From Cryomorpha ignava (GTDB lineage Bacteria > Bacteroidota > Bacteroidia > Flavobacteriales_D > Cryomorphaceae), in assembly GCF_010686655.1 (NCBI RefSeq), contig NZ_JAAGVY010000008.1:62001-126000 (forward strand): a DNA stretch of 64,000 nt, written 5' to 3'. Shown piece by piece: positions 42,852 through 51,104 of the stretch (position 1 is the first letter of the stretch; the number at the start of each line of letters is the position of its first letter). Under the pieces are notes generated by a model that saw nothing but the letters and a program-made list of their open reading frames with translations, ran no database searches and was not told where the DNA came from. A program made the position numbers and the translations under genes.

Positions 42852-43847
42852 TTATTGCTTAATAAACTTAGCAGCATTGCTCATCCCATTTATTGAGATA
42901 AGATAAACTCCTGCATTTAAATTCGATACATTAATCGGGCTGTTGTTTTGCATTTTCCCGGTCATTACTTCTTTACCGGTAATGTCCATAATACGGTACC
43001 CGGAATTGGCATCCGTTTCGCCTTTAACCAGTAGATTACTTTCAGTAACTGTTGGATACACGCTAAATTCTGGAGCATTTGCTTCAAAAATTCCTACCGG
43101 ACTTGATGGAGCAAAGCGATAAACACGCCCAGATTCTGGTATTCCATCTAGTCCTATTTGCAATTCTCCATCTGGGAAGGTCGTAAATTCAAATAGTGTG
43201 GGATTCGTAGGGTCGCCGATTATTGTAGCCCCATATTCTACCCATATTGTGTAAAGGCTTACATTTATACCCAGAAGCATTGTCGGGCCTTGATTTCCAA
43301 AAAATGCCACATCAGGATTGGGCAAATTAGAATTGCCATAGTGAATTTCCATTATTCCGCCATTTTCATAAAACCAGAGTTGAAAATTCATTCTGTTCTC
43401 TGCAGCAGGTTCGGAGCTTGTTACTTCGTCATAAAACGCTACGTTTTGATATTGAATTTTAGCAATACGATCTCCGGCAGTTCCTACTGTTTTAAAAGAT
43501 ATTTCTGATGATGCAAGACCCTCAAGATAATCTCCATCTACTAGATCTTCTTGAAGCCCGAAAATATGTAGAGTATCTTCAACTTCAATATCGCCAAAAG
43601 CCATATAAGCCCCTTCACCAAACTGGGTTACGGAAGGGTAAATTTCACCTCCTATTTCGAAATCAAAGCCAAATGAAAAAATAAACAAGGGGTCGTTCCA
43701 CGTGTCATCATCCACATCATTATAGGTGACGATAGCAGGGTTGGTTAATTCGGCATAATCTGAAGTATAAGTAGTTAGCGTATAAGAAGGTTGTGCAAAT
43801 GAGGCCATGCTGGCTGTAATTGCGATTAAAAGTAGAGCATTTTTCAT
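42852..43847 (-). CDS. Exported protein with type A (Por) type IX sorting domain
   Basis: A 331-residue protein with signal peptide MKNALLLIAITASMASFA, cut before QP. The central ~230 residues are a beta-rich domain (DDTWNDPLFIFSFGFDFEIG, RMNFQLWFYENGGIMEIHYG, GPTMLLGINVSLYTIWVEYG) that resembles surface or collagen-like-binding folds but is unassigned. The last ~80 residues match the type A secretion signal: FSVYPTVTESNLLVKGE, GYRIMDITGKEVMTGKM, and the ending GVYLISINGMSNAAKFIKQ. It is thus cargo of the type IX system, either released or anchored through lipopolysaccharide. It stands alone; the gap after phhA (42613-42851) holds no gene. Confidence 0.85.
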   Translation of the reverse strand: MKNALLLIAITASMASFAQPSYTLTTYTSDYAELTNPAIVTYNDVDDDTWNDPLFIFSFGFDFEIGGEIYPSVTQFGEGAYMAFGDIEVEDTLHIFGLQEDLVDGDYLEGLASSEISFKTVGTAGDRIAKIQYQNVAFYDEVTSSEPAAENRMNFQLWFYENGGIMEIHYGNSNLPNPDVAFFGNQGPTMLLGINVSLYTIWVEYGATIIGDPTNPTLFEFTTFPDGELQIGLDGIPESGRVYRFAPSSPVGIFEANAPEFSVYPTVTESNLLVKGETDANSGYRIMDITGKEVMTGKMQNNSPINVSNLNAGVYLISINGMSNAAKFIKQ

Positions 43848-43901
43848 TTTTTTTAGTGTTAATTTGTTTAATAAAATATTTAAAAGGAAAGTCTGAATTA
43901 G

Positions 43902-45074
43902 TTAAAATTTTATTCCCAGTTGGATATCTCCGAAAAGATTAAAATCTATATTATTATTGTATGGATTCGATCCGTTTTGATAACCCATCTCAACATCGAA
44001 GTAGAAATGGTCGCTAAATGTGCGTTGAATACCTGTGGAAATAGTGTACCCGGATCCTCCTGATCTGAAAGAATCATTATAGAATTCATAATTTCTATTA
44101 TACCCATAAGATATATAGTTAGCCGAAAGCCCATCTCCACATTTTCCTTTGCGGATTCTGTTTTTTAAATTGTAATAATAGCGCGCTTGCAGGCGTGCCG
44201 TAAATTGACTAGATCTGCCATTTCTTGAATACGGATTTTCTTTACTACTTGTCCGAGAATAATATTCTAGCCCGAAGTCGGCACCAATTGAAACAGGCAG
44301 ATCAAAAAGTTTTTGCTCAATAGCAATTTTTGGCCTTATCCTTATTTCATCATAGCGTTCAGTTGTAGCTTTATATACCGAAAACAGGTCGGTGGTGTTT
44401 ATTTTAAGTAGGAGGGTTTCTTTTTTATAACACTTCACTACCGGACAAAGTCTATCTCTATCTAGTGCCTTTTCATTACCGAAGACAAGACCCAATCCAA
44501 CTAGAGCTGTGGATTGAATAAAAATGGCATCCCGCGAATAAGTGTTATCGGTAAATCTATTAAGCTTTCTGTATGTGCTATACCCAGCATTTATACCGAA
44601 GTCAATAAGTCCATTCCCTAGAAATCGACGTTGAATGCCCCATCGCCCGTAATAATACTGCTCATTTTGTTCATTTGGAATAGTAGGATTATCGTAACCC
44701 AAGGCAAAGTAATTTCCTGACATATTTCTTACACCCTTCTTTTTACTACTATAATAAAGACGTAGTTCTGCATTTAAAGTAAAATAAGAAGGAGAAGATA
44801 TTTGACTGCTGCGCAATTCCAGTTGTCCCATCAATGTGAAATAAGGAAGGAGTTCTACTTCCGCACCCACACCTACAGCAGGTGCCCGAAGCATAAATTT
44901 GGTTTCTTCGTGCATCATAAATGCGTATTCCAGAGGAGTGAGGTACTCAATTATGGAATCTGTTTTTGCAGCAGTTCCGGTTGTGTCTCGCTGGGCAGAT
45001 AAACCTGTAGGCGCGACAAGAATTACGGACACGAGAATTGTAAATATCAATAGGTATGTATTTAATTTCCTCAT
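43902..45074 (-). CDS. Outer-membrane beta-barrel protein of unknown function, last gene of the sigma operon
   Basis: A 390-residue exported protein; signal peptide MRKLNTYLLIFTILVSVILV with cut near SAQ-RD. The mature protein shows alternating aromatic strands (SYFTLNAELRLYYSSKKKG, FTARLQARYYYNLKNRIRKG, FYFDVEMGYQNGSNP) and ends FNLFGDIQLGIKF, a terminal phenylalanine typical of outer-membrane barrels. A CPVVKCYKK loop has two cysteines. No family is recognised. Its ATG overlaps the preceding stop by four bases (ATGA), so it is the fourth gene of an operon headed by an ECF sigma factor. It may be a target or a sensor of the system. Confidence 0.75.
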   Translation of the reverse strand: MRKLNTYLLIFTILVSVILVAPTGLSAQRDTTGTAAKTDSIIEYLTPLEYAFMMHEETKFMLRAPAVGVGAEVELLPYFTLMGQLELRSSQISSPSYFTLNAELRLYYSSKKKGVRNMSGNYFALGYDNPTIPNEQNEQYYYGRWGIQRRFLGNGLIDFGINAGYSTYRKLNRFTDNTYSRDAIFIQSTALVGLGLVFGNEKALDRDRLCPVVKCYKKETLLLKINTTDLFSVYKATTERYDEIRIRPKIAIEQKLFDLPVSIGADFGLEYYSRTSSKENPYSRNGRSSQFTARLQARYYYNLKNRIRKGKCGDGLSANYISYGYNRNYEFYNDSFRSGGSGYTISTGIQRTFSDHFYFDVEMGYQNGSNPYNNNIDFNLFGDIQLGIKF

Positions 45075-45979
45075 TGCACAATGTAATTTAGGGTTCCGGT
45101 ATTCAATTGAATTACAGCGTTGGCGGTGTTGCCGGCAGCCTTATAGTGATACTTTTGGCTCCCGTCCGTGTCGGTTACTGATTCCAATTGTTTGGATGAA
45201 AGATTTTTTACTTCCGAATTTTGAGTTTTTATTTCATAGTTCATTAATGTTTTTGAAGCGATGTCAAGAAAGATTTCACTTCTATCTGCGTTTACCGCAA
45301 ATCTCAAGGCTTTACTTATTTTCAAAATCCGCAATTCAGCGTAGGTCGCATCTATTTCGGCAGAGCCGGTGAGGTTTTCAATGGTAATATTCGTTCGGTT
45401 GGATGTTAAATCAATGATTCCTGAAATGTTTTTGAGGTTGATCTCTCCGTATTTTAATTTCATCTCGGCTATCCCGGAAAAATTTGTGAGATTGAGGTTT
45501 GTAAATTCGAGCTTGAACTTCATATCGCTTGAAATATCCTCTACAGTTATATTTCCAAAATAATTCCAGATTTCAATCGAGCCTTTTACATTTATGGGAA
45601 TTTGAATTTTATAAGTGGTCTTTAGTTTTGATTCGGGACGCTTATCGGATCCTGATAATTCAACATAATTGCGCAGTGAAATGGTTTTTCCGGATTGATC
45701 TGCGATTAATTTCAATTTCTTCAAATCTGTTTCTGCCTGCTCTTTATTGCTGTGGCGGGATGCGCGTACAATTTCGCATTTTAGCTCAGTGCCGCCGTAA
45801 GTGCTCAATTCAATAGTTGCCTGCTCGCCGTTTATAAACAAGCGTGATTTATCTGTCCACGAGTAGCTTTCTTTCTGGGTAGTGCTCACCACCTGTATGG
45901 CTTGTTGCGCTTCCGCGAATGGAATCCCAATGGGCATAAGCAGGATGACTAAAACGATATGGATACGACTAATTTTCAT
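45071..45979 (-). CDS. DUF4097-like exported adhesin-type protein
   Basis: A 302-residue exported protein; signal peptide MKISRIHIVLVILLMPIGIP with cut near AEA-QQ. The mature part is a right-handed repeat-like beta structure with recurring short strands (IEIWNYFGNITVEDISSDMK, MKLKYGEINLKNISGIIDLT, NITIENLTGSAEIDATYAEL), as in DUF4097/DUF2807 proteins. In Bacteroidota these are often found beside ECF sigma and anti-sigma genes. The function is unknown, probably envelope or surface. Both ends overlap neighbours by four bases. Confidence 0.8.
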   Translation of the reverse strand: MKISRIHIVLVILLMPIGIPFAEAQQAIQVVSTTQKESYSWTDKSRLFINGEQATIELSTYGGTELKCEIVRASRHSNKEQAETDLKKLKLIADQSGKTISLRNYVELSGSDKRPESKLKTTYKIQIPINVKGSIEIWNYFGNITVEDISSDMKFKLEFTNLNLTNFSGIAEMKLKYGEINLKNISGIIDLTSNRTNITIENLTGSAEIDATYAELRILKISKALRFAVNADRSEIFLDIASKTLMNYEIKTQNSEVKNLSSKQLESVTDTDGSQKYHYKAAGNTANAVIQLNTGTLNYIVQ

Positions 45980-46674
45980 AGTAATTTCCGGGTCATTTCA
46001 TTTACTATTTTGCTGTGTTCAATCTCAAGGTGAACGAGCATGCGCTCAAGTTTTCCATTGTCAGCATAGGGGTTTATCTGTGCTTCTATCTCTGCGCGAT
46101 CTTTTTCGAGTTGTATTAATTCTTCTTCCAGATTTTTAAATTCGGGCGTTTCGCAGACTGTTTTTGAGCGCAGGCACAATTGCTCAATCAGCTCGTTGCC
46201 TGCAATGCCGTCCCAACCGTTGCGATCTGTATCGGCAGCTGCCGGTTCGCGAGCATCTTCCCACTCTACATGGTATTCCAGTTTCGGTTTATCGTTTATT
46301 ATAATTTTTAAAATCACTGCCGATCCCAATGCGAGAATAAGTACCGCAGCCCATTTCAGAATTAAATATCTTCTTCCTTCTGTTTTTTCCGGCTGCTCAA
46401 TCTGCGCTTCCAGTTTTGTCCATAGTTCATCATCAGGCTCATGCTTCGGCAAATTGCTCCGCATTTCTGCAGCAGCTAATTTGTGATCAATTTCATTCCA
46501 AACATTTTCTGATGGATTATGCTGCGGTAAAAATATCTTCAGTTTTTTAGAATTGTTTTTTGACTTCTCACCGCTTTCTGAATTTAGCTGTGCATCAATT
46601 TTATCCCATACAGAATCATCCGGTGAATGCTTCGGCAAATGGTCTTTGATATGTCGCTTCTCATTTCCGGTCAT
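45976..46674 (-). CDS. Predicted anti-sigma factor with three N-terminal repeats
   Basis: A 232-residue single-span membrane protein. The N-terminal ~92 residues contain three copies of a module L-P-x-H-x-P-x-[DE]-x-x-W-x-[EK]-[IL]-[DE]-x-x-[LI]: LPKHSPDDSVWDKIDAQL, LPQHNPSENVWNEIDHKL and LPKHEPDDELWTKLEAQI. A transmembrane helix follows (LILKWAAVLILALGSAVILK, ~residues 104-123), then an extracytoplasmic domain with two cysteines (EQLCLRSKTVCETPEF) and a coiled coil of E, L, K and I. Position directly behind an ECF sigma gene and topology argue for an anti-sigma factor. It has no classical ZAS zinc motif. Start ATG 46674 overlaps the sigma stop (TGATG). Confidence 0.75.
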   Translation of the reverse strand: MTGNEKRHIKDHLPKHSPDDSVWDKIDAQLNSESGEKSKNNSKKLKIFLPQHNPSENVWNEIDHKLAAAEMRSNLPKHEPDDELWTKLEAQIEQPEKTEGRRYLILKWAAVLILALGSAVILKIIINDKPKLEYHVEWEDAREPAAADTDRNGWDGIAGNELIEQLCLRSKTVCETPEFKNLEEELIQLEKDRAEIEAQINPYADNGKLERMLVHLEIEHSKIVNEMTRKLL

Positions 46675-47192
46675 CACATTTCGGTTTTGAGTTTGTTTTG
46701 CAACATCCGTTTCGCTTTATGCAACTGACTTTTCGATGTGTTTTCTGAAATGGCGAGCATATCAGCAATTTCCCGGTGCTTAAAACCCTCTATTTCGAAC
46801 AAAGTGAAAATGCTACGGTATCCGTCGGGAAGTCCGAGAATTGCTTTTTCAAGATATTCTGATTCTACAGAAAGATAATTGCTTTCATCTGCCACTTCAG
46901 GCACAATTTCCAAATCGGTAAACTGCATTTTACTTTTTACGCGATCTAAAGCTGTCCGCGCCATAATCGTATGAATCCAAGTACCTGCCTTACTGTCACC
47001 CCGAAAACTTTCAATGCTTCGAAAAACCTTCAGAAAACCTTCTTGGAGCACATCTTCTGCGTCTTCAAAATTTCCTGTTATACGATAAGCCAGTGAGTAC
47101 ATCTGCGATTTATATTGGTCGTACAGCGCTTTCTGTGCAATGCGTTCCCCATTGCGACAGCCATCTAATATTTCAGATTCGGTCGTGTACAA
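46674..47192 (-). CDS. ECF-family RNA polymerase sigma factor
   Basis: A 172-residue sigma-70 ECF protein. Region 2 spans ~residues 20-90 (LYDQYKSQMYSLAYRITGNF, EDAEDVLQEGFLKVFRSI, GTWIHTIMARTALDRVKSK). Region 4 is ~118-168 (ILGLPDGYRSIFTLFEIEGF, HREIADMLAISENTSKSQLH, KAKRMLQNKL). It heads a four-gene overlapping operon: sigma, anti-sigma, DUF4097 and outer-membrane protein. No in-frame ATG precedes region 2. The only usable start is TTG (47192-47190), with an in-frame stop 12 codons further up, suggesting weak, controlled synthesis. No vegetative -7 box is seen upstream, consistent with self-activation. Confidence 0.88.
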   Translation of the reverse strand: MYTTESEILDGCRNGERIAQKALYDQYKSQMYSLAYRITGNFEDAEDVLQEGFLKVFRSIESFRGDSKAGTWIHTIMARTALDRVKSKMQFTDLEIVPEVADESNYLSVESEYLEKAILGLPDGYRSIFTLFEIEGFKHREIADMLAISENTSKSQLHKAKRMLQNKLKTEM

Positions 47193-47711
47193 TTCTTTTT
47201 GTTCTATTAGCTTAGAGGGGTCAATTTAGGGAATGGTTGCCTGGGAGAGGAATTTAGTTAAAAGTCTCGAGTCTCGAGTCGCTCGTCTCGAGGTCGGTTG
47301 CGCTGGGTTTAGTGGGTTTTTGAAAAAGCTGTAAGACATTAGCTTTAAGCTATAAGCAGATTGCGGGGCGTATGGTTCTTCTTCTTTTTTTAGTGTTTGG
47401 TTTAGAGTATTTCAAGATTTTTTCGGCTTTCTTTTCTGATTTTCGATAGTAGCAATGAGGTGTAGGCGGCGTTTGACAAACTCAATGCCAGATTGAGAGG
47501 TATTAACTCGCTCTGGTCTGGAAATCTTTTCAAAAAGGTATCCCGGCGGTACGCCGGACTAAGCGCCCCCTCAAGAGACGTGCAGCGATGACTTTGTCAA
47601 AAATCCAACGACCAGAAGAGCCCGAACGGGGAACGAAAAACCAAAAATCAAACACCAAAAACTTAGCGGTAATCGAGTGGTTATTGAGCTTGTCGAAATG
47701 CGGAGTCGAGA
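47193..47711. repeat. Gene-free region with dispersed repeats
   Basis: About 520 bases without a credible gene. At 47263-47293 is a self-complementary run of CTCGAG-type units related to 28173-28192. Near 47545 is CCGGCGGTACGCCGG, a 15-base palindrome. Near 47681 is TTATTGAGCTTGTCGAAATG, a copy of the short motif also seen at 21353, 21828, 21987 and (degenerate) 42700. Confidence 0.6.
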
Positions 47712-48752
47712 TTAATAAGCCAAAATCGTATAAACCGGCAAGTGATCGCTATAGCCACCAAAGTATTTGGTACCACCGTAAGTTCTATTGGTTTTTATAT
47801 CGCCATACTCTTCATTAAGATAAAGCATATCGTCAAAGAAGAAAGGTTTCGTGCTGGCCGAAACGATATCCGGAAGTTTGTAATCTGTAAGGGTGCGGCT
47901 CACGATTATTTGATCCAGAAAATCCCATTCTCCTTTGTAATTGTACGATCCGCGTTCCTGTTTTTGAAGGCCGTGCATTAGGTTTACCATTTTCGATTTG
48001 GTATTAAGCGAGTCGGCTTTGAGAACTTCTGTAATAGATACGTTGCTCGGATAATCGTTAAAATCGCCCATGCAGAGTATAAGTGCATCGGGGTTGGTGC
48101 CGATTACGCTGTCTATAGCAGCTTTGAGGGTTTTTGCGGCGCTCAATCGTTTAAATTCAGATTCTTCCTGTCCGCCCCAGCGAGATGGCCAGTGATTTAC
48201 AAAAATGTGGAGTTCTGGCCCCTTAGTTACTTTTCCTTTTACATAAAGAATGTCGCGGGTGGGTCTTTCCGTTTCCGGAAGGGGAACAAAAATGGGTTTT
48301 GAATAAATGACTTTAAACTGCTTTTTGCGGTAAAGCATTCCCACATCAATACCGCGTTCATCGCCGCTTTCGTAATGCACTATTGCGTAGTCGCCATTTT
48401 TTAGTGCGTTGGCATTGGCCAAATCTTCTATTACTGATTTGTTTTCCACCTCGCACAATCCTACAATCGTTGGAAGTGTTTTGCCGAGTTTTGAAATTAC
48501 GGTACTCAATTTTTCCACTTTATCTGCATATCGCTCTTCATTCCATTCGCGTTCGGCTGAGGGTAAAAATTCATCGTCGTCTTTATCAGGGTCGTCTAGT
48601 GTATCAAAAAGATTTTCAACATTGTAAAAACCAATTGAAATTTCCCTCTGTTTTTGATCTTTGTCTTCGGCGCTGGTATATGCAGAAATTGCGATAGAAA
48701 ACGCAATTAGAGCCGCAAGAGTAAGAATTACGAATGTGGGTTTTTTAAGCAT
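47712..48752 (-). CDS. Endonuclease/exonuclease/phosphatase-family protein, exported
   Basis: A 346-residue EEP-fold hydrolase. From ATG 48752 the N-terminus is a hydrophobic signal or anchor (MLKKPTFVILTLAALIAFSI). Catalytic motifs in order: SIGFYNVENLFDTLDD (Asn), VGLCEVENKSV (Glu), FVNHWPSRWGGQEES (His), ILCMGDFNDYPSN (Asp-Asn) and YSDHLPVYTILAY (Asp-His). All residues for a Mg-dependent phosphodiesterase or nuclease are present. The family in Bacteroidota is often labelled 'endonuclease'; extracellular DNA, inositol phosphates or lipids are possible substrates. The frame extends to 48935 through the divergent promoter region, so the internal ATG is preferred. Confidence 0.85.
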   Translation of the reverse strand: MLKKPTFVILTLAALIAFSIAISAYTSAEDKDQKQREISIGFYNVENLFDTLDDPDKDDDEFLPSAEREWNEERYADKVEKLSTVISKLGKTLPTIVGLCEVENKSVIEDLANANALKNGDYAIVHYESGDERGIDVGMLYRKKQFKVIYSKPIFVPLPETERPTRDILYVKGKVTKGPELHIFVNHWPSRWGGQEESEFKRLSAAKTLKAAIDSVIGTNPDALILCMGDFNDYPSNVSITEVLKADSLNTKSKMVNLMHGLQKQERGSYNYKGEWDFLDQIIVSRTLTDYKLPDIVSASTKPFFFDDMLYLNEEYGDIKTNRTYGGTKYFGGYSDHLPVYTILAY

Positions 48753-48761
48753 AATAAATAG

Positions 48762-48790
48762 TTGAGAACGCTGACAAGATTGTAAATTTG
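48762..48790 (+). promoter_or_regulatory. Promoter of the Smr-domain protein gene
   Basis: TTG (48762-48764), 18 bp, TAAATTTG (48783-48790). The GTG start is 43 bases further down. Confidence 0.55.
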
Positions 48791-48833
48791 CGGCAAACTT
48801 AGCGAAAACCGTGCTAGCATTTGTTAACTGGAA

Positions 48834-49397
48834 GTGAATTTTAAGATAGGCGATAGGGTTAGATTTTTGAATGAAGTTGGCAGTGGAGTAGTAATATCCG
48901 CTGGCGTAGATCTTGTTGTGGTGGAAGATGAGCACGGCTTTGAATGGGAAATGTCAGTAAATGATGTGGTGCCCGCAAATACGCATCTGGAAAGTAAATA
49001 CAATATTGACCACTCAGATCTGGATTCAAAGCGGGAAATCGATCTTCCTGAATCGCTCACCGAGGCAAAGGAAGCAGAGATTTTGCAATTTGTGTCTGCT
49101 CATGGCAAAATGACTTACCTGGAGATAGATTTGCACATCAATGAATTGGTAGATCGCACCGCACATTTATCAAACCATCAGATGGTAATGATCCAGTTAG
49201 ATCATTTTAAACGCTTGCTGCGACTGGCCAAAAAGGAGAAATATCAAAAGCTGGTTGTTATCCACGGCGTTGGCGAAGGTGTTTTGCGTGCAGAAATACG
49301 GCACATACTTTCAAAAATAGAAAATTGTAACTTTTACGATGCAGATTTTGAACGTTATGGGCAGGGGGCTACTGAGGTTCGATTTTGGTTTAATTGA
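48834..49397 (+). CDS. Smr-domain protein with DUF2027-like N-terminus
   Basis: A 187-residue cytoplasmic protein. The N-terminal ~60 residues form a small beta-barrel (FKIGDRVRFLNEVGSGVVIS, LVVVEDEHGFEWEMSVNDVV), as in DUF2027. The C-terminal Smr domain (from ~residue 100) has TYLEIDLHINEL, in place of the canonical DLHG, and LVVIHGVGEGVLRAEIRHIL, the HGxGxGxLR motif. Smr domains nick branched DNA or cut RNA at stalled ribosomes. Loss of the glycine after DLH (DLHI) is a family variant. The start is GTG at 48834; no ATG is available in frame upstream. It is convergent with two exported proteins. Confidence 0.85.
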   Translation: MNFKIGDRVRFLNEVGSGVVISAGVDLVVVEDEHGFEWEMSVNDVVPANTHLESKYNIDHSDLDSKREIDLPESLTEAKEAEILQFVSAHGKMTYLEIDLHINELVDRTAHLSNHQMVMIQLDHFKRLLRLAKKEKYQKLVVIHGVGEGVLRAEIRHILSKIENCNFYDADFERYGQGATEVRFWFN

Positions 49398-49524
49398 TCT
49401 ATGACTTCAGGTTTATGATTTGAGGTGCAATGCTCGGTGGGTTTTTGAAAGCTTATTTTGTCTGTCCAAATTTTATGTCAATGGCAAACAAATTGAGCAC
49501 AAGATATCGAAACTAGAACCAACC

Positions 49525-50178
49525 CTACTTCGAAACTGCAAACGACTGTGCGAACTGCTCAAAGGGGATTTGCTTAATACTTTCATCAACGGTAAAAACG
49601 GCTTGGTCAATTTTTTCTACCGACACAGATGAGCATTGAAAAGAAATGCGCATTTTGCCTTTTGCAATTTCATATTGTAGTGGAATTCCTTTTAAATCTG
49701 CAAATTGTGGCAGTACGCATAGGGTTCTTAATTCGGGAGCGTAATAAATTTCGAGTGAATCTTTTCCCGAAAGGGCAAACGCCTGATTACACGTATAACC
49801 CGCGATTACCTTCGTTTTTGTGCCGTCTACAATCTTAAAAGATTCTGCTTTTTCGAGCTTTAGCATTTCCATTTCATTCATCTTTACTTGAAATTCCTGA
49901 CCCATAAATTTCATGAGCAAAATGCTTGTTTTCAAATCTGAATTGGTGATAAAAGCCTGTGATCCACCGCCTGCAAGAGATTGATTAAGCCGCATTTGGG
50001 TACCTTTTATAGACATAGTGCTCTGTTTTGGAAGCATGTCTATAAATGTTAGTGTTTCTGGATCGTTGCTTTCATAAGTCATTTCATAATACACCTTTCC
50101 TTCAAACTGGCTAAAGCAAAAATTCGAAAAACCAAAAACGAAAAGAAATACGAGATAAGGTGCCTTTTGATTTATCAT
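49525..50178 (-). CDS. Exported DUF4412-like protein, second of a paralogous pair
   Basis: A 217-residue protein with signal peptide MINQKAPYLVFLFVFGFSNF cut near CFS-QF. The mature part resembles DUF4412/GLPGLI-type small beta-barrel proteins: FEGKVYYEMTYESNDPETLT, TKTKVIAGYTCNQAFALSGK, LEIYYAPELRTLCVLPQFAD. The I-A-G-Y-x-C and YYAPEL segments match the IAGYPC and YYTKAI segments of the upstream gene product, so the two are paralogues. Its ATG overlaps the upstream stop (ATGA). The function is unknown, probably in the periplasm or outer membrane. Confidence 0.75.
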   Translation of the reverse strand: MINQKAPYLVFLFVFGFSNFCFSQFEGKVYYEMTYESNDPETLTFIDMLPKQSTMSIKGTQMRLNQSLAGGGSQAFITNSDLKTSILLMKFMGQEFQVKMNEMEMLKLEKAESFKIVDGTKTKVIAGYTCNQAFALSGKDSLEIYYAPELRTLCVLPQFADLKGIPLQYEIAKGKMRISFQCSSVSVEKIDQAVFTVDESIKQIPFEQFAQSFAVSK

Positions 50179-50927
50179 AGTTCAAATGTTTCTACAAGCT
50201 GCGAAAGTTCTACATCCATTGATTCTTTTGAGATGGGGGTAAAGTCTTCTTTGGGATTCAATAAATCGGGCATTACCTTTTCAGGCCTAACTGAAATCGC
50301 TTCAAGTCGCATTCGTATGCCAAATTCTACAATTTCATAAGCCATCAATACACCATCTATTTCGTGGTATTGGGTACACCAGTTCGGCTTTTCCATATCA
50401 ATGGCTTTGGTGTAATAAACGTCTATTTGAGACTTTTCTACATCTTCAAATACGATAATAGCTTTCTGGCAGGGATAACCCGCAATAGTATCAATCACTT
50501 CTGTTTCAATAACCTGCATTTTTGGATACTCAGCCAGCATTTGCAGCACTTCAGTTTCATCCATCATTACTTTTACCTTCTTTCTAAAAACCTTGAGCTG
50601 ATGCTCTACCGTTTTGAGATTTCTATCGGCAATAATGCGGTTTTTAAATACGCCACCTGCCGCTTCAAAATAAGATGCGAAAGCATTCTCTTTAAATGCA
50701 TAAATCATAATCTCCGGCATTAGAGTTGCCGTAAGGCTTTCTTCTCCCATTTCGGGAAAGCTGACTTTATACTCTATTATACCTTCGTTTATGTTGCCTG
50801 AAAAACTACCGGGCGAAATTTTATTGCAGGCTACAATTAATACACCCATAATAAGTATAGGGGTAAGCCATAAAAGTTTGATAATTAAGGCGGTGTATCT
50901 GGAAGTTTCTGGGGTATTGGTACTCAC
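50175..50927 (-). CDS. Lipoprotein paralogue of the downstream DUF4412-like protein
   Basis: A 250-residue lipoprotein: GTG start at 50927, hydrophobic signal LLWLTPILIMGVLIVAC with lipobox LIVAC near residue 34. The body has EGIIEYKVSFPEM, DTIAGYPCQKAIIVF, VYYTKAIDMEKPNWCTQYHE and DGVLMAYEIVEFGIRMR, the same order of segments as the downstream protein. The conserved cysteines (GYPC and NWC) may pair. No ATG gives a full signal peptide, which supports GTG. It is first in a two-gene operon. Confidence 0.75.
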   Translation of the reverse strand: MSTNTPETSRYTALIIKLLWLTPILIMGVLIVACNKISPGSFSGNINEGIIEYKVSFPEMGEESLTATLMPEIMIYAFKENAFASYFEAAGGVFKNRIIADRNLKTVEHQLKVFRKKVKVMMDETEVLQMLAEYPKMQVIETEVIDTIAGYPCQKAIIVFEDVEKSQIDVYYTKAIDMEKPNWCTQYHEIDGVLMAYEIVEFGIRMRLEAISVRPEKVMPDLLNPKEDFTPISKESMDVELSQLVETFEL

Positions 50928-51072
50928 GGTGGTACGTATTAGTTTGACTTTTAAGACAGTTTTAACCCTTTTCGGAGTGTTTCATTCAAGCAATACGAAC
51001 ATTTTTAGGCAAGGTTTCAAGATTAATCTATCATTATCTCTACTTCATTCTTTATAATCAGGCTTTCTTGGC

Positions 51073-51080
51073 TAAATTTG
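51073..51080 (+). promoter_or_regulatory. -7 box of the deiminase-ctlX-argS operon
   Basis: TAAATTTG matches TAnnTTTG, 25 bases before the ATG at 51105. A weak TTT at 51051-51053 is about 19 bp upstream. The box lies inside the longer open frame (from 51078), supporting the 51105 start. Confidence 0.5.
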
Positions 51081-51104
51081 GCCATTCATTTCTTGAATTA
51101 TTTT

